Below, piece after piece: positions 1 to 13,190 of a stretch of 64,000 nt of DNA. Position numbers and translations under genes: made by a program. The notes under the pieces were generated by a model. It saw only the letters and a program-made list of their open reading frames with translations, searched no databases and was not told the DNA's origin. Origin of the DNA: Pisaster brevispinus (lineage: Eukaryota; Echinodermata; Asteroidea; Forcipulatida; Asteriidae); assembly GCA_023634235.1 (NCBI GenBank), contig JAMKCF010000047.1:558001-622000 (forward strand), written 5' to 3'. Each line of letters begins with the position of its first letter. Position 1 is the first letter of the stretch.

Positions 1-800
1 ACTATTTTATTTTTACGTGAAGGAGTTGAAAAACCATTTTTTTTCTTTCTCACGCAAGTAGACTGGATACAAAGTATTATTGGGAAAAATTTGTAAATAT
101 GTCAGTAATGTCCCACATTGTCAAATAACCACTTGAAAAAGGAATTTTTTGGCATTTTTACAGGTGGACCCATATTCAGACCCCTGCCAAGTACCCATTA
201 AAGGCGTGATTGGTCTATCCTTACATCAGGTCACACATATGCACCTAGTTATAACCAAATGTAATATAAAAGCAATCGGACATTTCACTTGGGCTCTAGG
301 GGGTTTCAAAAATGACGAAAAGTCATCACGCAGGCTAAAATGTCCGTTTTTAAAGACCTACACCGTGATATACAAATGACCTGTGCTACTTTTGACAGTA
401 TAATTTAGTTGATGGGATACCAGATACCCTTCAAATTAATTTGTAGCTATATATCTTATCTCCATTTGTAGATACAGACCTCTAAAAATGCCGAAAACAC
501 AAAAAGTCAATTTGAAGGGGCGGGGCTTAATTTTTTAGGGGGTCATATCTAAAAAATTATGAGGAGTAGGATTCTAAAATTTTGCGTGTGTTCATGGCAC
601 CCATAGGGGATCGTTAAAAAAATATATTAGCAAAATCTGAGACGGAGCCTGCCAAACTTTTCAGGTTTTTAGGTGAGTTGGCACGGAATGACCCTTTGGT
701 ACAAATTTAAGCAGACACTATACCAAATTTTTTTTTCAATTTTTTTTTAAAAAGCCTCCATTCTGGCCTCATCACTTATTATTTTGATCAGATTTTCTGT
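1..800. repeat. dispersed repeat segment, partly inverted copy at 35215-35430
   Basis: Positions about 150-370 match 35215-35430 in inverted orientation, including shared stretches such as aagcaatcggacatttc and its complement. No coding signal was seen. Confidence 0.6.
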
Positions 801-1209
801 GAAAATTTGCGCCCAAAATCCTCTCAATTATCAACCCCTTTGTCCAACAACTTATTTTTTGCTCATTTGTTTTCAAGTCAGTGCTATTTGTTGAAGCGAC
901 TTTGCCCAAGATATTTATGTAGAGGATTGGTAGGCCTTCTGGATATTAACCTTACATTAAATCAGTTCTCAGGTAGTAAATGTAATCATTCAGTATTTCA
1001 TGATGATTGAATACTATCGATTTTACTTGTACCGTACAAAACACAGCTGATGGAAAAACCTTGCCAACCTGTACAACTTCAATAAACCTTACAATTCTGT
1101 CTGCTTCATAATTTGTATCCAAATTTGTAGGTCTACATTTTATCCTACTACAGAAGTGTATGAAATACTGCAGCTTATCTATTTTCATTGTCCCTATTAT
1201 GTTTTACAG

Positions 1210-1400
1210 ATTTCTGTGGGTTCTACAAAGTTTATTTCACATACAAGAAAACCCAAGCTCTGTGGAGATTGAGTGAAATACTGGGTGGAACAAACTTATG
1301 ACAGGAAGTCAGCAGAACACCTACAGCTCATACTACAATGGCAGTCTTGTCAATGGACTGGACTGCACTGCGATCTGACTGACCCAAGCAACATTTACAT
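1210..1400 (+). pseudogene. exon-like remnant, unidentified
   Basis: A ttttacag acceptor ends at 1209. The sequence after it reads FCGFYKVYFTYKKTQALW in one frame and then, after a frame change, NKLMTGSQQNTYSSYYNGS up to a stop. The amino-acid composition looks protein-like, but the two frames do not join, so any gene here is broken. I do not recognise the family. Confidence 0.25.
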
Positions 1401-1499
1401 CAAAAAGATCTTCACATATATGAACAAAAGAGAGAAATCAATGCCTGTGTTTGCATTGAAATGTGCTCTGCTCCTTATTTTGTGCCATTAAATTTTTTT

Positions 1500-2290
1500 T
1501 TATGCTGTATACCATGAAAACAAATAATGGATCAATTACAGTTATGTTATTTAGACAATTTAACTTTTTTTTTTCCTACACAACTGTTGGAATAATCTTT
1601 TGCAAAAGACCTACTCATTCTTGTGCACATTAAGCTTAAACACAGGAAAAATAACACCATACTAGCACAGTGTCCATTTTTATTTTAGCCACATGGTTCT
1701 ATTTTTGCACCACAGAACAATTACCACAGGAATGGTATAAAAGAAGTATTTTATGACAGAATTTACATGTACCACAGTGATTTTATGCGGTAAAATTATG
1801 CCCCCAAACCACACAAGTTACTTGAGGTGACCCACTTGGAAGGGCAAATGGCAGGTCAACAGTGGACCATCAGGGCTGCCACTAGGAGACTGTCAGCACA
1901 AACTACCATTGTTGTCTGTCTGTACTGTAAGTGTACATGTAGCTAAATGTACCAATGTAGTCTGTCTGTATGGTTGTATTGTAGGGTGAATATTGAAACT
2001 TGAAATCAACTTTTAGTTGGAAAGTTAGCATTATTGTCTTCTGTATTCCATGCCTCTACAGTTCCATTACACACTTATACATGCAGTAGGGCCAATTGCT
2101 TCAACATAAATTAAAGCAGCTAAAGTAAATGTAGTTACCACCCCCCCCCCCCCCCCCCAGCTACAGGCCTGTATGGAGTCGATTAGAAATAATTTAATGT
2201 TTATACAGCAAAGGGTATTCACTGATCACCAACAGCCAACATTGAGTTGATGCTTTACTGTGCACACATATCAAGTAAGTTTGTTAGTTC
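1500..2290. other. no gene seen; shared block and poly-C tract
   Basis: Positions about 1890-2050 share a block with 6170-6340 and 13960-14110. An 18-base C tract lies at 2141-2158. Nothing else recognised. Confidence 0.5.
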
Positions 2291-2667
2291 CATCCCTACT
2301 TTTTGGCATGTCTAGTAGACTCATGACATTCTGAGTTTGATTTGACCAAAAAAAATCCTGATCAACATGTAGGCTCTTCACCCTAAACAAGAGGTAGCAG
2401 TAATACCAGGGACTTCAATTACCTTCAATTACCTTCAATGTCTTTTACATCTTAATCAGACTCAATGTAGAAATTTGCTATAACATGGAACTAAACCAGG
2501 AATTGAGGTGTGTACTCATTTCCTGCAAGCTTCCACAAGGATCTGCTCCTATGCCTTTACATTAAACACCCGAGCCACGTCTATAAAATTATTCATTTCA
2601 TAAGCATAGAACCAGCCAGTGTAAATACAAGACCTTAGTGACCTGAACAAATCAGTACAGTATTTTT

Positions 2668-3018
2668 ATGAGATAAAGCCCAACTCACAAGGACCGACGG
2701 CCACATCAAAGCGAGCGCTACACTTGATTTGGGCTGTCGACCCAAATTAACTGTCACCAGGGGCACATTGCCCCCTTCCCTGCGGCTGAAACAGGGTTAC
2801 CACCTTCACAGTCCATAGGGATGTAGGCATGGGTATCATCCACTAGGAGCCTGGCTGGCAGAGCAGAATGCACTACCTTCCCAACTTATTACAAAGCAAT
2901 TATGGCTAAGTGCCTTGCTCAAGGATACAAGTGTTATTACCTGGATTCGAACCCACACTCTGCTGATGACAACACCAGAGCTAAAACCATGAACTAAACC
3001 ACTCAGCCAAGACACGTC
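2668..3018 (-). mobile_element. tRNA-derived SINE, minus orientation
   Basis: On the minus strand the head reads TGGCTGAGTGGTTTAG (A-box-like, tRNA-Leu-like) followed by GGGTTCGAATCC (B box), then a tail of about 250 bp. The sister block near 8385 lacks it, so this is an insertion with an empty site. Confidence 0.75.
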
Positions 3019-3125
3019 AATTGATATTGATATTTATCAGAAGAATAACCTGCCTAGTTTGGATCTGAAAAGCAGACTCAAAGTTATCCATGCATACTAC
3101 ATGTCATTCACACAACACAAAGACT

Positions 3126-3296
3126 TAAATATAGAATTTGGTATTTCCACATTAGCAATGTTCACAGTCAGACTTATACCAGTACCAGGTAGGGAGTGTC
3201 GCTGTGTAATAGTTCAACAGATCATTGCTTGAATATCCTACTCATCTAACAGATTGGATGCTGTGTTTCTAGCCATCTTCTTCTGTCATAATTCAA
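3126..3296 (+). repeat. diverged copy of the TRIM promoter-like block
   Basis: TTAAATATAG then GGTATTTCC (3140-3148), a shared aacagatcattgct motif and a caa/GTAAGT donor at 3295. Homologous to 36682-36898. No TRIM gene follows. Confidence 0.5.
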
Positions 3297-3899
3297 GTAA
3301 GTTGATTAAGATTAGTCAAAGGTAATCTGGGTGGATTTTGTTCAGATTTCTTTGAGGAATAATTAAGTTTATTCAAATCGACACACCCAGTGCAGACACC
3401 GTAATCTTTGGCAAAGAAGCTGCCAGGGGTATAGGCCCCAGGACACCTAAAATATAAGCCACAATAGGACAGCAAGCAAAGTGGTACTGAACAGTACCAC
3501 TGCTGTACCCAACGATGTCTCTACATGGGTGTTTATATAATAATCCCTACAGTCTTGTCTCACTTTTTACTCACCATGCCTACACTAAATAATTTAGAAG
3601 TGCTAAATATTAGTGATTTACAACCATGGGTCGCACTGAATTTCTTGGCAATCTCATTTACTTTGTTTCAATTGTACTGTGTAGCTGTCAACTTACACAT
3701 AACTCATTATAATTTTATGTTTATTGCATTTGAAAAGATGTCATATCGTTTCATGCTTATAGATTCTGCAAGTCTAATTGCAGGTCATCCAACATTAGGA
3801 CTTGTTTTAATGCACAAGTTTGTTTCCTTCATGCATTCAAGCAGCATATGTGAGATTAGGCGGGACCAAATTGGTCCCAAAAAAGGTTTGAATACTTGC

Positions 3900-4240
3900 A
3901 AGACTTGCACTGTTTATTGCAAGGGTATTATTCTTGCTCAAAAACAAGTACATGTATGATCTTGGCTCATGATTTACGTGGTGTTCTTTGTGCATCGACA
4001 AATTGTTGTTTGACTTATAAATGTTTTTTTGCATGTTCAGATACTTTACAAAAATCTTTCCTTTAAATGTGCACTTTTTTGTTCTTTAATATTAATACAC
4101 TGGTGCAAAAGGCGGCGCCCAGCGTATAACCCGAAGAAAACTTGTTGAGAGTCAAAATACAAGTATAAGCCACGGATTATACTCAAAGATTTTGGTCAGT
4201 TTAATGACAGTACTCTTTTAATATCATGGTTCAAGATTAA
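3900..4240. other. no gene seen
   Basis: AT-rich sequence between the duplicated block and the piggyBac remnant. Nothing recognised. Confidence 0.5.
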
Positions 4241-4996
4241 CCCTTTCAATACCATTGTCGAGTTTACTCGACGTGCGCCGTGTAGTGCTTCCGTACCAAT
4301 GTTGAGTTTACTCGACAAAAAAAGTTGTGGCGTTTGAGACCCTGTATTTATTTTGTTTGGCGCCCTCTGTTGTTGACCTTTATATAGACGGGTAGCTTGT
4401 TTATCGAGCTTTACAATGGTGTGTATTGTATAGGGGGTCGCCATTACGATTTTCCGAGAAAAACTACATTGTATGCAGTGGTACTTCCAGATTTCACGCT
4501 TCTGTTTTCCCGACAAAAAAAAACCATCATGGCTGTTCGTGACCCGGAGGTTTTGGTTGAAATATTTGTCGTTAGTGACTCCGAATTGGACTTGGAAATA
4601 TCAGAAGAACCTAGTGAAGATTCGGATGAAACTCATGATGTTTCGTCGCAAGGCACGTACAATAATGGCAGTGATCCTGACGATATACTTGTACATGTAG
4701 CTGGACCGAGCACTGCACCCCTTTAACGCTGTGGGCTTGGGCATGGGCTTGGCGGACCTCGACCCATTCATGACGATCGAGGTGGCAAAGGACATGAAGA
4801 TAATATATACAAATTTGACATCATATGAAAGGTCATTTCATTAGCTACAAATTGTATGCACAAAGTTTGTCCACAAAAATATGTCTTCACACAGAAAATC
4901 AAGATTGAAATAAGTGAACACTGCACTTTGCTTTTTGTGTAAAAAAATGCGGTACACAGCAGTGTGACCCCTATAAATAATGCGGTATTGAAAGGG
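4241..4996 (+). mobile_element. piggyBac-type element, internally deleted
   Basis: Perfect 13-bp terminal inverted repeats CCCTTTCAATACC / GGTATTGAAAGGG, flanked on both sides by TTAA (4237-4240 and 4997-5000). This is the diagnostic piggyBac target duplication. The left end carries a 16-bp palindrome GTCGAGTTTACTCGAC (4258-4273) and a near copy about 40 bp further in. Confidence 0.92.
4529..4726 (+). pseudogene. piggyBac transposase N-terminal fragment
   Basis: A 65-codon frame starts at an ATG inside the piggyBac element and begins MAVRDPEVLVEIF. It then becomes acidic and serine-rich (SEEPSEDSDE), as the N-termini of piggyBac transposases commonly are. The catalytic DDD domain is absent and the frame stops before the right TIR. 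The element is therefore a deletion derivative that could move only with transposase supplied elsewhere. The family call rests mainly on the TIR and TTAA signature. Confidence 0.65.
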
Positions 4997-5139
4997 TTAA
5001 ACACCTCAAACAAAGTCCTGATTTAAAAATTTTAATCATTGTGATAAAAACCAGCCAAATTCAAACCAGTGCCCAAACTGGAATTATTAAGGAAAAAGTA
5101 GCAGGTGTATTTTCAGTAGAATCATTATTTATCAATTAA

Positions 5140-7150
5140 ACACTTACACATGGAATGTCGCACAGAAATGTTTATCTATTTCGACTGGTTTCAAGTGTTC
5201 AAAATGTAAGTTTCCTTATTAAATACTGTCAGACTATTGCCACAGGCTGGTCTAAAGTTTTATTGCTAAATTCATGACAACAACTAGAACAGCAAAGCTG
5301 CTAAGGCAAGGTGCCGATCACTCGATAAAAAAACTTTGACCGATGGAAAAACAAATCGTTTGATCAACTGATGTTAGGGGTGGTGACATTAACAAGAATG
5401 CACTTGACCACTGCCTACTTGGTATGTAATGGGAGTCTCAGAGGGGCTCAGGATGGGTGAGGGCTGACTAGGAAGAGAAACAACTAGGCAAGGAATACAC
5501 GATAAGATTCCTACACACACCCAACACATTGTATACATCATGTCTTTGAGGTGTGTTTGTACAGGTAGAGTCACACAACTCAGAAAAGTACTCAGCCACT
5601 TTTCCTCCCCTTTGGGGTAAGACAAACATAAATTTAAAAAATTTGCACATGTTTATTGTTGTCATTGATTAAGCTCATCCAACCAAATCCAGTGTCACAC
5701 TTCAGAGTTTCATTCTTGTATATGAATCTGTCTGTTAGTGGCTTATTTGAGACAAGTTAAGGCTGTTATTTTTTAGCTCATTCAACTGGCACCAGTATTG
5801 TAATCATGAGTTTTATTCCAAATATAAACCTACGAGTCAATGACAAAACAATTAATATAAGTTTCAAGTCAAAACATCATTGCAATAAGGAGTTATGGAC
5901 ATTCAAGGTTTCTCATTGATTTAACTCACTGATCAGGAACCAGTGAAACAATCATAGTGTCAGTCTTTCAGATTGGCTGTGCAATATGCACATGTCTGCT
6001 GTAATGTTGAAGTCAAAGTTATAAGTCAGTTATAAAACTTGTCATTTCACTTCATACTTTGATTTCCTGCTAGAGTCACATAGCAGTACAGGCTGGCTGA
6101 CTGGTACAGCTAGGTACAGCATACAAAGAAACCACTATTAACCGTGTACTGAATATTGAACTTGTGTATGAAACAACCAATGTTGTCTGGCTATACTGTA
6201 AGAGTACACGTACTTAGCAAAGTGTACCATTGTAGTCGGTCTGTTTGGTTGTATTGTATGGTGAATATTGAACTTGAAATCAACTTTCAATTTGCAAGTT
6301 ACCATTGTTGCCTGTCTGTGTAGCACTTATACAGAGTTCCTACACACACAGTTAATGAATAGCAATTTGCTTAAACAGTCATTGAAACAGCTAGTACACG
6401 TACATGTAGCTTATTCTGATGTATTGGATTTTTCTACTCTGAGTTTAAATCTCATTAATTATGGAGGAAAAAAACAAATCTCAACTATATTCAGACACTA
6501 AGCTGCAATAACTTAAGATAGATTTAAAAGTCGAATATTCAAAGGTAATTAATCAATTTCTATGTTAAACTGTAAAAAAAAAATGAGGAGATTTTGACGC
6601 AATCAAACTTGCAAACAAACAGGTTAGCGATCATACAGTAACTCTGTCCTGGATTGATCTGATCAAAAATTTTGAAAAAACAACAAAAAATAGATTCTTC
6701 ACTCAGCCTAGAGACTCAATACGGACTCTGCATGCACAAGAATGCTAATGGTTTCATTGGAGTGAGGAGCTGGCTGAGTCAATGTGAGCAAATTGGGCGT
6801 TCATTCAAATTTTTGATTAGGATAATTAAGTCCCAGCGTAACTTTTCCGACTGTTGCATTACTTTTGACTTGTTATGGTTTAACTTTGAAATTGATATCA
6901 TACAAAATTATACGAGCCGGATGTTTCATACAATGGTTGGTACTGTTTGAATTGTGGAAACCCTGGTCCACACTGGCTAACGGATGGGAAATAATAAGAT
7001 AGGATAAGATTGTTTTTACTTGAGATGGGCCTCTTATCAATGTACTTTGTCTAACTTATGATTAATATTATTCGGTCAGATACCTGATAATAAACTGTTC
7101 AGGTTATTATCTTTAAGAAGTTCCTCTCATCAAAGATTGTAATGTCATCC
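5140..7150 (+). repeat. second duplicated block, copy 1
   Basis: Matches 10780-14930 in order. The copies differ by insertions in copy 2 (11113-12892 and about 13020-13190). Contains degenerate 125-145 bp tandem units beginning with a gctcattcaac-like motif (about 5668-5990). No gene supported. Confidence 0.8.
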
Positions 7151-7159
7151 TCTCAAACA

Positions 7160-8030
7160 TGTCAAAATTAAAAGCATTCCACATACATGTAAAATCAACT
7201 TAAGCAACAACCCAACTATAGTTAGGACAAGTCTCAACTGGAGTATAACTGGGAATGCCAGATAGTGTGATGGAACTGTGCACAATGCACCTGCTATAAC
7301 ACAATTGGGTCCAGCACCAACTGAAGTTGGGTTGATTCTAAAGTTGGGACGGAACCTACACACAATGCAAATTGTTCAGCCAACAAGGTGCACATGCGCA
7401 CTCATTGATCCTGGTAATAACAAAGCCACATGTATGAAGGTTTAAACCACAATGCACTCTGGACATGCAATACACTGCATGCCTATTGTTTCTATAACAA
7501 CAAACTTCATAACAATTACCTTCTTGGTAGGCTGGTCTTACTGGACTTGCACATTGACGTTTTTCTTGTGTTTCTCTTGACATGCTTGAAGCAAAGGTTG
7601 GGGGCCTTCTTCATTCTCTGTAGATTTAAAAGTAAGTTTTCAAACAGCTTATTATCTTTTTGAAAACAGTAAGCTTTCAGAATAATACAATGACAGATTA
7701 TTTGATTAATATTTACCAATCATGTATTATACCTGCCATGATTTGGGATCAAAGTAAACAATTTGATGCATCTGAAATATTCAGTGACAGATTTAAGACA
7801 CACCAACAACAATAATTGGATACAGCATTTGGTTATTTGCAAAACTGTGTTAAAGTTTTAAATCACCAGCAGACCATGGACTAATCTGAAATTTCAAAAA
7901 AGGAAGGAAAAACATCCAAATGTATCCCCATTGCTCAATTACAATTGTTTGCTGTACACATTCACTTGGTTGACCACCTCACTGTATTAAAATATATGCA
8001 CAACTACTTGTAAGTTATGTGAGTACTGGT
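7160..8030. other. no gene seen; small inverted repeat
   Basis: Positions about 7195-7345 are flanked by CAACCCAACT and AGTTGGGTTG, possibly a small MITE. The rest shows nothing recognisable. Confidence 0.3.
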
Positions 8031-8039
8031 TTGATCTAA

Positions 8040-9206
8040 CATGTCTAGTAGAATCATGACATTCTAAGTTTGATTTCACCAAAAATATAAACATTCCGAT
8101 CAACATGTAGGCTCTTCACCCAAACTAAGAGACAGCAGTAATACCAGGGACTTCAATTGCCTTCAATGTCTTTAATATTTACTCAGACTCAATGTAGACA
8201 TTTAATATTACGTTGAACTATTCCAGAAATTGAGGTGTGGTTTCATTCCCTTCAAGCCTCCAGACGGATCTGCTACCATGCATTTACAAAACACACACCC
8301 AAGCCCACTACACTCATTCATAACATAAGCAAAGAGCCAGCCAGTGCAAATACATGCAAGACCTTAGTGACCTGAATATAACAGTATTGATATTTATCAG
8401 AAGAATAACCTGCCTAGTTAGAATCTGAAAAGTAGACTCAAAGTTATCCATGCATAACTACACATCATTCACACAACACAAAGACTTAAATATAGAATTT
8501 GGTATTTCCACATTAGCAATGTTCACAGTCAAACTCTTACCAGTACCAGGTAAGGAGTGTCACTGTGTAATAGTCCAACAGATCATTGCTTGAAAATCCT
8601 ACTCATCTAACAGATTGGATGCTGTGTTTCTAGCCATCTCCTTCTGTCATAATTCAAGTAAGTTGATTAAGATTAGTCTAAGGGAATCTGGGTGGATTTT
8701 GTTCAAATTTCTTTGAGGAATAATGAGTTTATTCAAATAGACACACCCAGTGGAGCTACAGTACTGTAATCTTTGGCATAGCCACTGCCAGGTGTATAGG
8801 CCCCAGGACACCTAAATCGACATAGCAAAATTATGGTGTCCAAGTATAAACCACATTACCAATGCTGTACTCAACGATGTCTCTATGTGTTTATATATGA
8901 ATCCCTACAATCTTGTCTCATTTTCTACATACGCTCAATAAATTTGAAGAGCTAATTAGTAATCTCAATTACTTTGTTTTAAATGTACTGTACAGCTGTC
9001 AACTTACACATAACTCAATAAAAAGTTATAGTTTTATGTTTATTGCACTTGAATTGATGCATCGTTGCATGCTTATAGACTCTGCAAGTCTAATTGCATG
9101 TCATCAAACATTAGGACTTGTTTAAATGCACACGTAATTGTTTCCTTCATGCATTAAAGAGTTAGATCAGGCGGGACAAAAGTGGTCCCAGAAAGGTTTG
9201 AATACT
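8040..9206 (+). repeat. duplicated block, copy 2
   Basis: Sister of 2290-3900, without the SINE. It contains the promoter-like block (TATA-like 8489-8494, GGTATTTCC 8501-8509, donor near 8656). It ends abruptly at the pyrimidine-rich tract. Confidence 0.8.
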
Positions 9207-10020
9207 TCCCACCCAATCCACCCTCACCCAACCACACCATTTCCATATGCCTCCAATCTTCCATATACCCTTTTCTTATACCACTTCTCTTTTATACCAC
9301 CCTAATATCACTTCCCCACTTCTACCATTACCTCTTACACCCTTCCCAATTAATTCACACTTCATATTCACTTTTCTATAATGATATAGTAAGTTAGAAT
9401 CCACATATCAAATCAAGTCACCCTCCCTCACACCCCTTTATACCATTTTATACCACTTTCATCCCTCCCAACCCCTCACATTACCCTTCCTTACACCCTG
9501 ACACTGCCCCAGCCTTTATACCCCTTCCTTACACCACTCTCCTCTCCCTTCCATTAACTCTCCCTTCCCCTGCAATTATACCACTCCAACATCCTTCCCA
9601 AATACCACTACCTTACCCCATCCCTCCCAACCCCTCACATTACCCTTCCTTACACCCTCACACTGCCCCAGCCTTTATACCCCTTCCTTACACCACTCTC
9701 CACTCCCTTCCATTAACTCTCCCCTTTCCTTCCAATTATACCACTCCAACATCCCTCCCAAATACCACTACCTTACCCCATCCCTCCCACACCCCTCCAA
9801 TATATCAATCACTCCCTTATACCACCTTCCCCTAACCCTCCCCTTCATGCCCTTCTATCAAGCCCATACAATCACACTCCTCCTTTTTAATTTGTATTCC
9901 CCTCCACCCATCCCTTACAAGGTTTCAAACATCTATTTTACCCTCCCATACACCAAACAACAACTCCCCCCTTTAGCTTCACACCAAACATATACCACAA
10001 AAAAAATAGATTTCTTCCAT
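9207..10020. repeat. pyrimidine-rich minisatellite, about 160-bp unit
   Basis: About 800 bp almost free of G on the plus strand. The unit beginning catccctccca recurs at 9460, 9619 and 9779, giving a period of 159-160 bp. The sister block at 3895 lacks it. Confidence 0.85.
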
Positions 10021-10029
10021 TCATGCCCA

Positions 10030-10780
10030 TTGAATACAATGTCTTAATCTTTTATAACTAGTCGTTACACTCATTCTATGCATACTATCGTGTAATGAAA
10101 TCCTCTACTCCAAGGTGGGGTCTTTAACGTTCCTTGTATACCGTGAGGTATGCGTAGGACAGTTAGACTGTAGGTCTTCCTTAATGAAACATAACTTCTT
10201 GAACGAACAAAATTACCTTCCAACACAAGCACCAAGTGCATAATGTTCACAATCTAATCTAATCCCAGGAGATTTCTCTTAATTAGTTTCTCCCTTAGCT
10301 GAGATGTCTATGTCACCAGTTCACACTGTGTGACTATCTATGCAACCCTCACAAGTTTTTCTATATGAATTTGTAGTGAGTTAAATATTGAAGCTTCTCT
10401 CACTCTACGTGTTATTGTTAGTTTTATTTCTTGTTTATCCCAGCATACCTAACAAAAGCTAAATTGCTTTTCTGGCAATGCCACCATTTCCATTTATCCT
10501 TTAATTGTTCTTTATGATTGTACTAGTGATTTTCTGAGTGGAAATAAATATCTTGAAAGGAAATGAACTGAATGAAAAAAATTATAGGCTTTGTAAACAT
10601 GTTTCCTACAGAAAGATTTATGTGGCCTAATATTCAACACACCAGTCAACTCAGCCGAGTGCAATTCGTCTAATTCACTTTTCACATTCTTGAGAACGAA
10701 GAGAAAGGGTATATTTTGAAGGTTGTTTTTTGTACATTCATGATGATCAACTTGGTTGCATGTGTTCATGTACTACAGGT
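10030..10780. other. no gene seen
   Basis: AT-rich, no conserved frame or recognisable repeat. Confidence 0.5.
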
Positions 10781-11112
10781 ATGTCAGACAGGAAGGTTTA
10801 TCTATTGCAACTGGTTATTAAGTAACTGTACATTCAAAATGTAAGTTTCCTGACTAAATACTGTCAGACTATTGCCACAGCTTGTCTCAAGTTTTCTTGC
10901 TAAATTCATGACAAAAACTTGAACAGCAAAGTTGCGGAGGCAAGGTGCCGATTGCCGATAAAAAAACATTGACCAATAGAAAACAAATCAGCTGATGTTA
11001 GGAGTGGTGACACTTAACAAGAATGCACTTGACCACTGCCTACTTGGTATGTAATGGGAGTCTCAGAGGGGCTCAGGATGGGTGAGGGCTGACTAGGAAG
11101 AGAAACAACTAG

Positions 11113-12892
11113 ACATAGAATTTTTGTTTATTACAAAAATACGGTGTTCGGTTGAACGTTACATGATGACGTAGTTCAAAAACATTGAACATAAAAAGAT
11201 GAATTTTTATACAATGTGTCGTTTTTTATAGTTAAACTTGTACCACACTTTGTAAGAACTCCCGTTTCTTGACAAATGTTTATGTTTGTGTTACATTGGC
11301 ATCAGGTTTTTGGGTTGTATTTTGCACCTCAAAGCCCTTTAAAAATTTCGCCCATCTGGCACGGGATATTGTACATACAGATTTTGCAATGCCAGTTGTA
11401 TTATATTATTTCAAGTAATTATTTGTATTTTCCTGTTTAACCGGAAGTCAAGGTTAAATGGTTAAGTTGAATGTTGTGTATGTCCTTTCTTAAGTTTCTT
11501 AAGTTATTACTATCAATAAATAACAATTCAAATGTGTTGTTGAGAAATAATTTTTCTTGTGTACCGCGTGTTTAATTTATCAATAACGTTCAGACGATGT
11601 ATGGATTGTAACAATCCATTGTGTGGTTAAGGAGTTATGAATTTTTCAAATATTACACGGACTACCATTATTTGGAAGTGCAATATACAATGAATACAAT
11701 GAAATAGCGAGCGACGCCAAAAGTATTCCTATAGGTGGCTTTACAGTTTCAATCAAAGATTGTATAGCGCCGTAGGCGGTAACGATCTTTGGTTTCAATA
11801 CAGACATGTTAACTTAAACTACGCGCGCAATGTACATGTGGCTGTATGGACGTGTAGCGAGACCTTGACTACACGTGCTCGTACACGTGCGTGGCTGGTA
11901 CAGGTTTGACATACATTGTATTTACGTGTAGGCCTACACTACCGTGCGTTGTCGTACAAGGTCGTTCAACAGACACTTGCGCTTTGACGCCCAGTTTTGA
12001 CCAGATGCAAAGATTAAAATGCTATAATCTCTGTGCAAAAGTTTCGGCAGAATAACTCATCTTTAACCTGATGCAAAATTCATGTTAAAATATGACGTAG
12101 TTTTTGAGATATGAATTTTGTGAAATTTTCAACTTCCGGTTTGAACCGGAAGTCAAGGTCAAATGGGGTCATGTTGTGTGTAGCATGTGTTGACCTTTTA
12201 ACGAACAATCCGATGATGTGTAGATTGTAAAAATCCGACATGTGGTTCATGAGTTATGATTTTTTACAAATATTAAACATTGATTTAATGTAATTCAATA
12301 CCCGATGACGTCATCATGACATCATCATGTTTGTGGCGTCTTGATGATAATGTTCACATCTCTTATGAGTTTCAATGTTCAAATCAATCTCAATCTTGAG
12401 TTATGCTGTAGAAAAGCCAAAAACATGACTTTTTGAAGGAAAATCAACGAAGGCAAACTTCGACCCAGGGTAACGACCCGGAAGTTAAGGTCATATGATT
12501 TTGACGTTAACTTTTCAAATGTTGTCCAAGTCTTTATCTATTTGATGCCTCAGTATGAACATCATAGCTTTTATGTTCGTCGAGATACAGCAACAAGCAA
12601 ATGGTCATTTTTCAACATTAAAAACCTTGTCATGACGTCATCAATGTCGTCATCATTCCAAAAAAGTGGCGGTTTCATCTACTCACTATTGCCTATGTAC
12701 ACAGTAAGTTTTAAGTTTGTACAAGCTTTACTTTTGTTTAAAATTGCTGGAGAAGGTTCAGAGGGAAAGAAGAACGCGAGGAAAAAATTTAAAAAAAAAC
12801 CATAACAGTAACAATAGTTGTTCGGCTGTTAGTCGAACACCTAAAAAAAACAGAACAATAACAATAGTTGTTCGGCTGTTAGCCGAACACCT
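11113..12892 (+). mobile_element. hairpin-ended insertion (Helentron-like candidate)
   Basis: The sister copy at about 5480 is uninterrupted, so this 1780 bp is an insertion. AACTAG flanks both sides (11107-11112 and 12893-12898). GGTGTTCGG at 11143-11151 is inverted at the right end (CCGAACACC, 12883-12891). There it forms part of an 8-bp-stem hairpin (12870-12888) that ends in CTAA. The same hairpin occurs 50 bp earlier (12820-12838). The interior carries repeated ccggaagtcaaggtcaaatg-like units. No transposase frame is visible. Confidence 0.65.
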
Positions 12893-13019
12893 AACTAGGC
12901 AAGGAACACATGATAAGACTCATACACACACCCAACACATTGTATACATCATGTCTTTGAGGTGTGTTTGTACAGGTAGAGTCACACAACATAGAAAAGT
13001 ACTCAGCCAGAAAATAATT

Positions 13020-13190
13020 GCTAGAACATGAAATACGTTTTTAATCTGTAAAGCGCCTTGAGCGTCTTTTGGGACTAATTTTGGTGCTTATACAAATACG
13101 TTTTATTATTTTTTTATTATTATAATCATAAGTTTTAATCCACAAATAAATCTGTGTGTCAAGTTTCAAGTGCAAAAATCATTACAATAC
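13020..13190 (+). mobile_element. LINE/SINE 3' tail-like insertion
   Basis: Reads taaagcgccttgagcgtc then a TTATT-rich tail, the usual 3' end of CR1/L2-type elements. ACTCAGCCAG repeats on both sides as a target duplication. Absent from the sister block near 5590. Confidence 0.55.

Larger units (their letters stand above)
2290..3900 (+). repeat. duplicated block, copy 1
   Basis: Matches 8040-9206 over most of its length. The main difference is a SINE inserted here (about 2668-3018). The promoter-like block with donor at 3295 is inside. Confidence 0.8.

Noticed and set aside
12300..12340. TGACGTCA as a CRE regulatory element
   Set aside because: Lies in a run of tgacgtcatcatgacatcatc inside a mobile element with no gene nearby.
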